The notes under the pieces: generated by a model
Databases searched by the model: none
What the model was told of the DNA's origin: nothing
The model's input: only the letters and a program-made list of their open reading frames with translations
DNA from: Ophioceras dolichostomum
Lineage: Eukaryota > Ascomycota > Sordariomycetes > Magnaporthales > Ophioceraceae
DNA: 64,000 bases
NCBI GenBank assembly: GCA_003049485.1
Contig: PYST01000059.1
Span: 1 to 64,000 of the forward strand
Reading direction: 5' to 3'
Program-made: the position numbers and the translations under genes
Shown here: positions 1 to 11,077 of the stretch, in pieces
Position numbering within the stretch: the stretch's first letter is position 1
How the letters are laid out: every line of letters starts with the position of its first letter

Positions 1-656
1 AGAAGAACAGACAGAGAAAAAACTACGAAAAATACACACCCATTGTGCTGCCCAATTGATTGAATACGGTGCCACCGTCTGTCTGACAGACTCTGCCCGC
101 CACACTTTAACGACTCGGAATAGCCGTTGTGTCACTGGCCAGAATCGCCAGCATGTGATTCGCGACCTGGCGTCTTAGCTGGACACACTGAGGTCATGTA
201 GGTACTACACGGGACGAAAACAGGATCATGAAATGTCTCATCGTTGATGGACAACATGGGCGATCACCACCTCCAGCTCTTACTCATTATTTTGTTTGCG
301 CTAGAGCAGAGAAAACGTCCACGCATTCTCTGGTGAAATTCTACCTGCTTCCGAACAGGCCGAAATGCAGGTGGTGCACACGACCACGCTCCAGCACGCG
401 ATGGACCCGTCCCACTCTTTCAAAAGCCGACGGTGGGAGCGCTGGACAGGTTGTTTGCGATAAGATAAACGATAAGATAAAGATTTTCTATCCAACTTTT
501 TTTGGCCCTCATCACTGGTGCTGTTGATGAGACAAGAAAAAGAGGCCGGGAGAATATTTCGGCCACCAAAAGTAGCCAAGGTTGAAATGACGAGTTGAGA
601 TCGCGGCGTACGAATGATAAGAGCATATTCTTGTCTGCGGCTTATTTCTGGAAGCT
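1..656. other. Upstream flank of SPB4, no gene seen
   Basis: No open frame here has the length, composition or motifs of a real fungal gene. The stretch probably holds the SPB4 promoter and leader, and perhaps the end of a gene lying to the left of the window. No element can be named with confidence. Confidence 0.5.
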
Positions 657-2909
657 ATGGCGCCTGAAAAAGCCTCCCAGAAGTTTCCCCGGTCCTGGGA
701 TGCGCTCACGCCGCCCCTCGCCGATTTCATCCTGGAAGCAGTATCTTCCATGGGATTCAGGGAACTCACCCCTGTTCAAGCGGCAACCATCCCACTTTTT
801 CGGGGGAACAAAGACGTTGTTGTAGAGGTGAGAATATGAGCGGAATATGATGTTGTCAATGTATGTTATGAGCCTCCTTTGACTAACTCGGCGTGCGAGT
901 ACAGGCAGTGACTGGAAGTGGGAAGACTCTAGCTTATCTGAGTATGCGGCTCTCGGCATTCCCTCCCTTCTCCAATTCACAGCCCTTTTTTTGGGTCAGT
1001 GACTGACACTCAGCCGTCTCCCGCGCGTAGTCCCGGTGCTCGACAAGCTGCTGAGCCGAAGTGAGGTCATCAAACGGCACCACGTCGGAGCCGTGATCGT
1101 CTCGCCAACTCGCGAACTGGCAACACAGATCCACTGCGTGCTTGCGTCTCTGATCGCCTTCCACGGCCCCTCAGCGGAGCTAGCAGCACCGTTTCTAAAG
1201 GCCGGAGGCGACGAGAAGCGTCCCGACACCACCGTCCCCGTCCTGGTCTCCCAGCTACTCGTCGGGGGCACCGTCAAGGTCGCGCAGGACCTCTCTACCT
1301 TCTTACGGACCAGCCCCAACATCTTGGTCGGCACGCCCGGCCGGCTGGCTGAGCTGCTGTCGTCGCCACACGTGCACACTCCACAGTCGTCGTTCGAGGT
1401 GCTCGTGCTGGACGAGGCCGACAGGCTGCTTGACCAGGGGTTTCAGAATGAGCTGCAGCGCATCTTGGGGTTCCTGCCCAAGCAACGCAGGACAGGATTG
1501 TTCAGCGCGAGCGTATCCGATGCCGTGAGCGAGCTCGTCAGGGCAGGATTGCGCAACCCGCAGCGGATTGCCGTCACGGTCAAGCGGCTCACGGATGGCG
1601 GAGTGGTCGAGGACCGAAAGACGCCAGCGAGCTTGCAGATGTCGTATATCACAGTCCCAGCCAGCCAGAAGTGGCCGGCCCTGATACAGTTCCTGAGCAA
1701 GGTGGAGACCATGCCACTCAAGACGATTGTGTTCGTTTCGACTTGTTCCGCTGTCAAGTATGAGATGCCCTTCACCCATAAATCCCTTTTCTCACCGCCG
1801 CCTTCACACCGAAAGAAGGTCCGCTCACTGACTGCCGGAATGGATAGGTATTTTCATCATGTCATTCCGTCGGTACTGCCAAAGTGTACCTCATTGATAC
1901 CATTGCATGGGAAGCAGGAACCGCAAGTCAGGGTGAAGTGCTTCGAGCGCTTTGTTGGGTCTACAAGTCCAGCGATTCTTCTTACAACAGGTAGGCTTCC
2001 TGAGTGATAGCCGTCGTTGGCAACCTCGGATCTGCTAACGGGATCTTTCAAACCAAAGATGTTGCTGCTAGGGGTCTCGACATCCCCCAAGTCGACGTAG
2101 TCTTCCAGCTGGACCCGCCCTCTGACCCCAAGACGTTCGTCCACAGGGCAGGACGCGCAGGCCGAGCAGGGCGGCGAGGACTTGCCGTCGCTTTGCTCCT
2201 CCCCGGCCGCGAGCAGGACTACGTGAACTTCCTCGAAGTCCGCAAAACGCCCATCACGCCCCTACTGAACCCGTCGATCGAGGTCTCGGCCGCCGAAGCG
2301 CTCGCGTTCGCCACAAAGATCAGGCAGCAGGCGATGGCTGACAGAGAGGTATTTCAGCTCGCACAGCGGGCGTTCGTGTCATGGGTCCGCAGCTACATCG
2401 AGCACAAGGCCTCAAGCATCTTCCGGGTGACTGACATCGACTGGGTGGATACTGCCGCGGGCTGGGGTCTTGTTGCTCTGCCCAAGATGCCGGAGCTCAA
2501 GGGTCTTGATATCGACCGCAGCTTGGGGCTCGGGGTGGATGTGGATGCCATACCGTTCAAGGACAAGGCGAAAGAGAGGCAACGGCAACGGGAAATCGTG
2601 GAGCGGAACGACGCTCGCGCCCAACAAGAATCTGCTGGTGCTGGTGCTGCAGGAGGCGCGGCCGCCACTCTCGTCGGCAAGAGGAAAAAGAACGAGGCGT
2701 GGAGCGACAAGCACGACCGAGAAGACCTGAAGGTCGCACGGCGGGAGAAGAAGAAGCGGAAGAGGGAGGCTGAGAGGTTGGCGACTATGACGGACGAGCA
2801 GAAGGAGGAGCAGAAGACGTTGGATGCTCTGATTAGCGAGGTCCGGAGGAGGAACGTAGAGACAGAAGGCGGGGATGACGATGACGGGTTTGAGGGCTTC
2901 GACGATTAG
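657..2909 (+). CDS. SPB4: ATP-dependent rRNA helicase Spb4 (DEAD-box)
   Basis: DEAD-box RNA helicase of the Spb4 family, which acts in the nucleolus on pre-60S particles during 27S pre-rRNA processing. I read five exons: 657-827, 905-941, 1031-1757, 1848-1990 and 2059-2909, giving 642 residues, a normal length for fungal Spb4. Visible motifs are the Q-motif region near residue 35, Walker A AVTGSGKT (58-65, restored only by joining exons 1 and 2), PTRELA (95-100), DEAD (197-200), a motif III reading SAS rather than SAT (228-230), and the HRAGRAGRAGRRG motif VI. Around residue 300 the text HHVIPSVLP..LIPLHGKQ is typical of this family. The C-terminal third is Lys/Arg/Glu-rich, as expected for a nucleolar protein. 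Intron 3 (1758-1847, 90 nt) is stop-free and in frame. Start chosen at the first ATG of a frame that leads directly into the Q-motif. Confidence 0.95.
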
Positions 2910-4104
2910 GAACCTATTGTAGGGAACAACTAACCTCTGCCTAACGATTTGGCTACGACCCAGAAGGTCGGCTATATGTTGTTGGCATTCCGCCGTCGTC
3001 CGGGCTTCTTGCTCCTTTCTAGAATACCCAGGTACCTGCCCTGTTACGGGAGCTTTTGTGCACGGTCACATTGCATCGGGTCCCTGCATCGCATTTGCAA
3101 ATGGTAATGAGGCTCCGGATTCAAGCCATATGATCGAGGAAGCCGGTGAGAGACCGCGACGACCCCCAAAGGCATCTCGACACATGTGAGATGCTGCCAG
3201 GCATCAGCGAGATGGGAAGAAGCCCAATGTTTTCCCGTTGAGGCCGCGTGTCATCCACTCCCTCCAGCGGAGATATTCAATAAAGACCAGATCTCTGTTC
3301 TAGATAACTTCTATGATTCCCTTTCATTCTGATGAAATCATTCCGTGTTCTCTCATATAAACCATCTTTCGATGGAAACATCGAATCTATTACTCGGTGC
3401 CTCGAGAGCTAATGTTCGCCTTGTACATCCTGAAAAGACACCGTCTGTTAACCAGGCAGCCAGGTGCCTTGATCCTACACGCCACGAAAGCCACACCTAC
3501 CTAGTCACGTATCCTCTAGCTTGTGATCGCACCCGCAGGTCTCCCAATAACGAGTAGCTGGCTCCCTGTCACAGGGATTACCGCTTTCCCGATTCGTCGT
3601 TCCTGTGTGGTAGGTCCATCCCTGCTCTTGCTGCATGCTCTTGCTGCATCTGAGCGTTTCAACCGCATCTCTTTAGAGCCGCAGCCTTTTGAGGTGTTCG
3701 CCGTCTCCCGCCGTCTATCCAGAAACATTATTTGTCCCCCTCCTTGTATGCATTTTTACTTGCCTCCTTTATCAAGTGGAATTCGACTTCGTCAACCTCT
3801 TTGCTCAGCCCCTTCCCCACAAGCCTGTCTTCGCCCCTCTTGGTCCGTGCACTCTGACATCAGGGCCACCCAACGACGACCTAGTTTCACCTGCGACACT
3901 TCACGTACCATCCAGATTCAAGACGCTCGGCTCACCAACACCGACGACAACCACGAAGTACCTACCTACAGACATCAACGTGGCCCAAACTCGACGACTG
4001 CTCGACGTTGACGACCAACACTACCCCGCGCACAGCGAACCTTCAGTCTCATACACCACAGAGAACACTGAGAAACCCGAGGAACCTAAGCCGCACACCT
4101 GAAG
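2910..4104. other. SPB4 downstream / SEC18 leader region
   Basis: The region between two genes on the same strand has no supportable coding exon. The right half (about 3550-4100) is rich in C and T and poor in ATG, like a long fungal promoter and 5' leader, so it is most simply read as SEC18 regulatory sequence. The left part contains a possible poly(A) signal. Confidence 0.5.
3279..3284 (+). terminator. Possible SPB4 poly(A) signal (AATAAA)
   Basis: An exact AATAAA hexamer lies 370 nt after the SPB4 stop codon. Fungal 3' ends use the hexamer loosely, so this is only a candidate. Confidence 0.3.
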
Positions 4105-6893
4105 ATGGACCTTCGAAATAAGCTCTTCGGTCAGGGACCCCGACCCGGTGGTCCCGGCGGCCCCGGCGGATTGCCCGGTGGTCCAGGGTCGCATCGTCCC
4201 CCCAGACCTGACGGAGGTCCCGCTCCCTCGCCCAGATACCAGAACCCTCAACAATCTTACGACAGCTATGTCGGCCAGCAGGGCCAACAAGGCTACGACA
4301 ACTACGGCGGCCCGCCGCCTCCCTCGAAGCAGAGGATGTCAGGGGGCTACGGGGGTGCGCCGCAAGAATCATATGGCGCCCCGGCTCCTTCCTCGCGGAA
4401 AGTCCGTCTCCGGCTCGCAAAGGTTGAAGACAAGACCTTGCAGGCAAAGTACATCTTCACCAACATGTATGTCTCTCTGCCCAACTTTCCTGCCTTCCAA
4501 CTCACCCTCACCAGCTCCGAGGGGTGCACTGTAGTGGCTCCACGCCAGAACGAGGCTGACAGTGGCGACGATCACTAGTTGCGCCGTTTCCCCGAGCGAC
4601 TTCCCCGCCCCGCGAGATGGCGACCTCTACATTCGCCTCACGGGTCCGCAGATCCGGGGCGACTACGTGGTGATGGGGCGCCCGACACAAGGCTTCCCCC
4701 CTGGTTGCATCAGCATGTCGGAGCCGCAGAGGACATGGCTGCAGGTCGGCCTGATGGACGAGCTCGACGCCGAGCTGTACGACCCCTTGAGGAGCGGGAC
4801 TGCCTATCTGGGGTCTATGGACATCGAAGTCGGCTTTGCCTCCAAGGCCAAATTCACAGAAACTCCCTACGACCAGGACGAGCTGCAGAAGGCCATCGTC
4901 ACGACCTTCCCCAACCAGATGCTAGCCCCTGGCCAGAGGCTACTCCTGGACGTGAAGAGCATAGCGCTTGCACTGCTGGTCAAGACGGTGACCCTGGTGG
5001 ACCTGAACCTCGGCGAGAAGGCGGGCTCACAGACGACCTCGGCCCCGTCAGCGCGCGGTGTGCTCACCAACCGGACGGACATTACCTTCTTCAAGGACAC
5101 CCGGACGCCCATTAAGCTGAAGGCATCCAGCCGCAAGGCCGCGGCCAACTCGATTGTATCTCCTGACTTCAAGTTCGAGGACATGGGTATCGGCGGCTTG
5201 GACACGGAGTTCAGCACCATCTTCCGTCGAGCGTTTGCCTCGCGCATCTTCCCCCCTGGCCTGATCGAGAAACTGGGAATCATGCACGTCAAGGGCATCC
5301 TGCTCTACGGTCCTCCCGGGACGGGCAAGACGCTGATCGCGCGGCAGATCGGCAAGATGCTGAACGCGCGGGAGCCCAAAGTCATCAACGGACCGGAAGT
5401 GCTGAACAAGTACGTGGGCCAGTCCGAGGAGAACATCCGGAAGCTTTTCGCGGACGCGGAGAAGGAGTACAAGGAGAAGGGAGACGAGAGTGACCTCCAC
5501 ATCATCATCTTCGACGAGCTGGACGCCGTGTGCAAGCAGCGCGGCTCGGGCGCCGGCGGCGGCACGGGCGTGGGCGACAGCGTGGTCAACCAGCTGCTCT
5601 CGAAGCTGGACGGCGTGGACCAGCTCAACAACATCCTGCTCATCGGCATGACCAACCGCAAGGACATGATCGACGACGCCCTGCTGCGGCCGGGCCGTCT
5701 CGAGGTGCAGATCGAGATCAGCCTCCCCGACGAGAAGGGGCGGGAGCAGATCCTCAAGATCCACACGGCCAAGATGGTCCAGAACAACGTCATGGACACG
5801 GACGTCGACCCGGCCGAGCTCGCCGCCGCCACCAAGAACTTCTCGGGCGCCGAGCTGAACGGGCTGGTCAAGTCCGCAACGTCGTTCGCCTTCAACCGAC
5901 ACGTGAAGGTCGGCACCATGGCGGGCGTGTCCGACACGGTCGCGGACATGAAGGTCAACCGCGCCGACTTCATGAACGCCCTGACCGAGGTGAAGCCCGC
6001 GTTCGGCGTGGACGAGGACGAGCTCGCGGCCAGCATCGAGTACGGCATCATGAACTTCTCGGCCAACATCCAGGGCATCATCGGGGACGGCATGACGTAC
6101 GTGCAGAACGTGCGCGAGGTCTCCACGCTGCGCAAGCTGTCCGTGCTGTTCCACGGGCCGGCGGCGTCGGGCAAGACGGCGCTCGCGGCGCACATCGCGA
6201 CGAAATCCGGCTTTCCCTTCGTGAAGCTCATCTCGGCGAGCAGCCTGTTGGGATACAGGGACGACGTGGCCAAGAAGGACTACCTGCAGAAGATCTTCAC
6301 GGACGCGTACAAGTCGCCCCTGAGCCTGTTGATACTGGACAACGTGGAGCGGCTGATCGAGTGGAACCCCATCGGGCCGCGCATGAGCAACACGATGGTG
6401 CAGGCGCTGTTGACGCTGCTGGAGGCGGTGCCGCCGAAGGTTGGTTTTTTATGTCTATCCATCCATCCACCCTAACATCCCTTGACAGATCTGCATCTGC
6501 CGTGAGTACACGAACTGACATGTTTTGCTTTCTTTCTTTTCACAGGGCCACCGCCTCCTCGTCCTGGCCACCACAGCCCGCCGCGTCGCCCTTGAGCAGC
6601 TCGACATAGTCGAGGCCTTCGACAGGGAGATCGCGGTCCCCTCGATCCGCAACATTAACGAGCTGGGCACCGTGCTGAACGAGTCCGGCGTGTTCGATCC
6701 CTCGGACCCGGCCGCGCTCAACGAGTGCCTCAACATGGTCCGCGACGTCAACGGCTCGGACGAGGTCGGGCTCGGCGTCAAGACAGTGCTGACCCTCGCG
6801 GCCGGGTCGCAGACCGTCGATGACCCCGTGAGCTGGTTGGCGCAGAAGCTGGGGCAGGCTATTGTTAATTCGAGGTATAGACCGCAGGCGTGA
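4105..6893 (+). CDS. SEC18: Sec18/NSF vesicular-fusion AAA+ ATPase
   Basis: N-ethylmaleimide-sensitive factor homolog, the hexameric AAA+ ATPase that with alpha-SNAP (Sec17) disassembles SNARE complexes after membrane fusion. Three exons: 4105-4466, 4579-6439 and 6546-6893, joining to 856 residues, close to other fungal Sec18 proteins. Residues 1-90 are a Gly/Pro/Gln/Tyr-rich tail with GGPGG repeats; the N domain follows (about 92-290, including AVSPSDFP). D1 has Walker A GPPGTGKT (365-372), Walker B IIIFDE (429-434) and the RPGRLEVQIEI segment. D2 has GPAASGKT (647-654) and LLILDNVERLIEW. The split codon at the first junction reads TNICAVSPSD, as the family expects, and the second junction gives PPKGHRLLVLATT. 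The last intron contains a second acceptor/donor pair (see findings). Confidence 0.96.
6489..6501 (+). other. Candidate 13-nt microexon inside SEC18 intron 2
   Basis: Within the 106-nt intron, a CTAAC-like branch site followed by TTGACAG ends at 6488 and a strong donor GTGAGT begins at 6502, leaving 13 nt between them. A CTGAC-like site and CACAG acceptor then complete the second half. The two half-introns would be 49 and 44 nt, at the short end for fungi. Inclusion shifts the frame and gives a TGA 17 codons later. This is inference only; the reading without the microexon gives the conserved protein. Confidence 0.25.
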
Positions 6894-9800
6894 AGCAAGT
6901 CAGTTCCGGTAGTTGGTGGTTTGCAATGGGGCGGCGGTAGCAGTTTATATAGGTACGCTTTCATCAGGGTACGGGGGCGACGTGGTTGATCTCGTGGGAT
7001 GGATGGATTCTTCTTCCTTTGCTTTTGGTCGCTTGCTTCCTTCTTTCGCCTGCATGAGATATCGAGAGGAGCATCTAGAAGAGATACAGGAGGGGCTGTT
7101 CAAGCCGCCAGAAGAAAAGCAGGACTCAGAATAAACGGATAGACGAGATGATGGGTCTCGTGTAGTACGTCATCGTCACCGCCCATGCTAAGTATCGCTA
7201 GGTTATTAGGTTTTCTTCGTCAGGTATACGAGTTGCTCGAACTCCTTGAGAATGTTTGCAGCTGTTAACCCCCTCCCCCCTGCTGGCGCATTGGAATAGT
7301 GAAGTCAGCTCCTACAGCTACGTCTTCTGATATGCTATACGCTACCTTCAATACGGAGGAGGCCTACGAGGTGATCATCATGGCGAAGAGTGGGTAGGTG
7401 CAGCCCTCGTTCTCGCCCGTCGACGGGGTCGGAGCACTTCGCTCTGGTCTAGCTGTCCATTCTTCGTTCCTCGTTGTCCATCAAGTTGACACACACACCC
7501 TGGATCTCCTGTACTACTTTCTGGGCCACAAAGTTAGTTGTCCTGAATACGCGGAGCTCCGACTCCTCCTTCTAGCCCTAGAAGAGCCGGACTGAACGCA
7601 CACTGGCCTCGGCCCGGCGCCCGTGTGTCTATCCACCGAACACATATTACGATGATGGGATATATAGCGAGAAAGCTCCGAGCAACTGCCTTCTTTCCAT
7701 GTCGCCGGAAGCCATGCACAAACCCCAACGAGTCGAAGATGAATACCATCGGTGTCATCGAAGCCTCGGGATGGATGCTACCTTCCAGACTCGGACACCG
7801 TGATCGTCTTCGACCGACCTAGTATATTAACTGATAGCTGGGAGTACATAGGAAGGACTTGGATTGAATTTTACGGAATATTGTACGTAGTATTTTCTAC
7901 CCACGCCGCTGCTGCCATGTGAACGAACGCGCCGTCCGTCTCCCTCCAACGGTCCGGGACAAGTATCGTCATGTGGTTTTGCCCACTTCGGCCACCGAAC
8001 ACAAGCTGTGCCGCTCTACACGGAATTATTGCGATGGAAAACGGCAATGTGACGACGACGGTGTGTCATGCGGCAGTTGTCTTTCCCATTATGAGGAAAA
8101 GAAGTAAGGCCTACGGAAGGACAAACGGGATCGATGGATTCCAAAAAGATGGAGCACGATCCCATGACCATGGACGATGGAGCAAGTCGCGACTTCGAAA
8201 CACGTTCGCGGTACTCTACTTCGCCCCTAACATCCCTACCGTCCCTAGGTAGATAGGCTATCTAGTACCTACCTCCTTTTCTTTGATAAGGGGTGCAAGC
8301 ATTCCCTCACATTAATTATATGCTTCTGGTGTTAGAAAGTGAGAGAGAGACAAGAAGAAAAGAACGTGTCATATATCACAGGTACCTGCCATAAGCTAGT
8401 AAGGAGAAGCAAAACGCGCCATTTTGCACAATTTCAATGCAAGGCTCCCCGTGCGGAATAATGCACCTGACACCCAACACCAGGAACCCAAGACGCATGA
8501 CTGGGATGTGCAGCAGTGTGCAATTAGCACTGCCCGCCCGCAAAGCAGCGCTGCCGAAACGCCTAGCATGGGAGACGATTGTCGCAGAGTCCTGGTCAGT
8601 GATGAGAGAGTATCGCTTGTGAGAAGGAAGACCAGCCGGCGAGACATGTGTAGGCTTCGACAGCAGCTTGCCGGCTCGCCGGCCTGCCTGACCTGTGACC
8701 AGCTGACATATTTTTTTGACATTTCCGTGAAGAAGCAAGCTAGAGACAGGATGAAATCTCCGGAGATACCCAAGAATTTTTCTTTTTTAGGTTGCTCTCT
8801 CTCTCTCAAGCTCACTCATGGGTCGGGACCGGGCGGTACTTGTTGATTGGGCCGGGGAAGGGGGATGGAGGTATCCCAGGCGGGGATTGGGTGAGTGGTA
8901 TGGTTAGTAGGTTACAGAAGTGACGGTATTGCATTTGAGGCCTACCTTAACTATCACTTGGTCGCACTTGGTAGGTGGTAGGTAGGTAAGGTAAGGTAGT
9001 CACTACGTGCGAAGGCAGGACGGATGGATAGATGGAGGGAGGATGCTACCCAACAAAGAAACGCAAAAAGGATAGAGAGACGCAGTGTGAGATGAGGAGA
9101 AGGAGAGCTCTATCGAAGCTTGTCTCTGGCTGGACATTGGTCTCCTAGAGAAGAAGCCCGACTCATGACGCGAGAGGAGGCATATGCGTGATATCTCCAG
9201 TCCAGGGCTCCCTGACTGACAGACTTCAACTGAAGATCATGCAGGGCTACCTTACCTTACTTTACCTATCCCTTTTTTCTATTCACGTACCTTAGCTTCG
9301 AGGTTTCGCCGCGAAAGTCGAGAGTTCAAGCTCAAGCCATCATCAACGAGGCCAGCCAGCGGAGATGGAAAGCGGTAAAACCCGCGTTTCGCAGGTCGGG
9401 CCCCGCTGTTGTTCCTCGGGGCTCCTATGTAGGAGCCGCCTTAAGAGGCTTCATCAAAAGGAGAAACTCGCGATAACACGTCGCCGCCGCCCACAACCCA
9501 ATTTTGTACAGTCCAGTAGCTCATGGCCCACCCCATGTGCGTTTTTTTGTGCGTGAGAGGAGGCTTGCATTGAGAAACACCTGAAGAACCACCATCACAA
9601 AAGCCACCTCTTCAGCTGGAGGCGGTGTGATTGATGAGTTTGCTGCTGCTGGTCCTCCCTCCCTCTTTCTTGCCTTGCAGGGGGAGCTTGGGGGCTGGCT
9701 GTCTCGGTGGCTTGCTGAAGAATTCTCAACCCATGCAGTTCCTGCTCCCTGGTCGTTGGGAAAGGGACTGGACTGCAGCTAAGCTAGCGCGGCCGTGGCG

Positions 9801-10103
9801 GCGGCGGCGTGGGCTGTTTTGGTTTGATATTTTCAGAGGAGGCCATAAAAAAAAGAGCTTCTTCCTGCTGGAATCCGTTTGGGACGATTGACGATGATTT
9901 TGTCGATATCCGAACGCGACGCAACGATGCTAGGGGGGAAAAAGGTTTGCGTTGGTGTATGGGATGAGGACAGTGCAAGGCAAGGCTAGCCCCTTGTCAA
10001 ACACTTTCAATACGAGCAGTTATTAAGGACAGGCTATCTCCTCAAGGTGGAGGGACACCAAGCACTTGTCAAAGTTTCGTGAAAAGACCATCATCCATGG
10101 GGG
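6894..10103. other. Gene-poor intergenic stretch left of the assembly gap
   Basis: Only short, unconserved-looking open frames are present on both strands. The first 240 bases are probably the SEC18 3' UTR. Short TAGGTAGGTA- and GGTAAGGTAA-like motifs occur near 8240-8270 and 8970-9000. I could not support any gene, RNA or mobile element here. Confidence 0.5.
7130..7135 (+). terminator. Possible SEC18 poly(A) signal (AATAAA)
   Basis: AATAAA lies about 237 nt after the SEC18 stop codon, a plausible fungal 3' UTR length. Candidate only. Confidence 0.3.
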
Positions 10104-11077
10104 NNNNNNNNNNNNNNNNNNNNNNNNNNNNNNNNNNNNNNNNNNNNNNNNNNNNNNNNNNNNNNNNNNNNNNNNNNNNNNNNNNNNNNNNNNNNNNNNN
10201 NNNNNNNNNNNNNNNNNNNNNNNNNNNNNNNNNNNNNNNNNNNNNNNNNNNNNNNNNNNNNNNNNNNNNNNNNNNNNNNNNNNNNNNNNNNNNNNNNNNN
10301 NNNNNNNNNNNNNNNNNNNNNNNNNNNNNNNNNNNNNNNNNNNNNNNNNNNNNNNNNNNNNNNNNNNNNNNNNNNNNNNNNNNNNNNNNNNNNNNNNNNN
10401 NNNNNNNNNNNNNNNNNNNNNNNNNNNNNNNNNNNNNNNNNNNNNNNNNNNNNNNNNNNNNNNNNNNNNNNNNNNNNNNNNNNNNNNNNNNNNNNNNNNN
10501 NNNNNNNNNNNNNNNNNNNNNNNNNNNNNNNNNNNNNNNNNNNNNNNNNNNNNNNNNNNNNNNNNNNNNNNNNNNNNNNNNNNNNNNNNNNNNNNNNNNN
10601 NNNNNNNNNNNNNNNNNNNNNNNNNNNNNNNNNNNNNNNNNNNNNNNNNNNNNNNNNNNNNNNNNNNNNNNNNNNNNNNNNNNNNNNNNNNNNNNNNNNN
10701 NNNNNNNNNNNNNNNNNNNNNNNNNNNNNNNNNNNNNNNNNNNNNNNNNNNNNNNNNNNNNNNNNNNNNNNNNNNNNNNNNNNNNNNNNNNNNNNNNNNN
10801 NNNNNNNNNNNNNNNNNNNNNNNNNNNNNNNNNNNNNNNNNNNNNNNNNNNNNNNNNNNNNNNNNNNNNNNNNNNNNNNNNNNNNNNNNNNNNNNNNNNN
10901 NNNNNNNNNNNNNNNNNNNNNNNNNNNNNNNNNNNNNNNNNNNNNNNNNNNNNNNNNNNNNNNNNNNNNNNNNNNNNNNNNNNNNNNNNNNNNNNNNNNN
11001 NNNNNNNNNNNNNNNNNNNNNNNNNNNNNNNNNNNNNNNNNNNNNNNNNNNNNNNNNNNNNNNNNNNNNNNNNNNNN
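10104..11077. other. Assembly gap (974 N)
   Basis: A continuous run of N, flanked by GGGGG on the left and GGGGGG on the right. The flanking G runs suggest that sequencing or assembly failed at a G-rich tract. Any reading frame drawn across it is meaningless. Confidence 0.99.

Noticed and set aside
3523..4102. Possible upstream ORFs in the SEC18 leader
   Set aside because: The open frames there begin with GTG or TTG, not ATG, so they are not credible eukaryotic uORFs.
5048..6193. Minus-strand open frame of 381 codons opposite SEC18
   Set aside because: Composed of Arg/Val/Leu/Asp/His text arising from GC-rich third codon positions of the real gene on the other strand; no domain.
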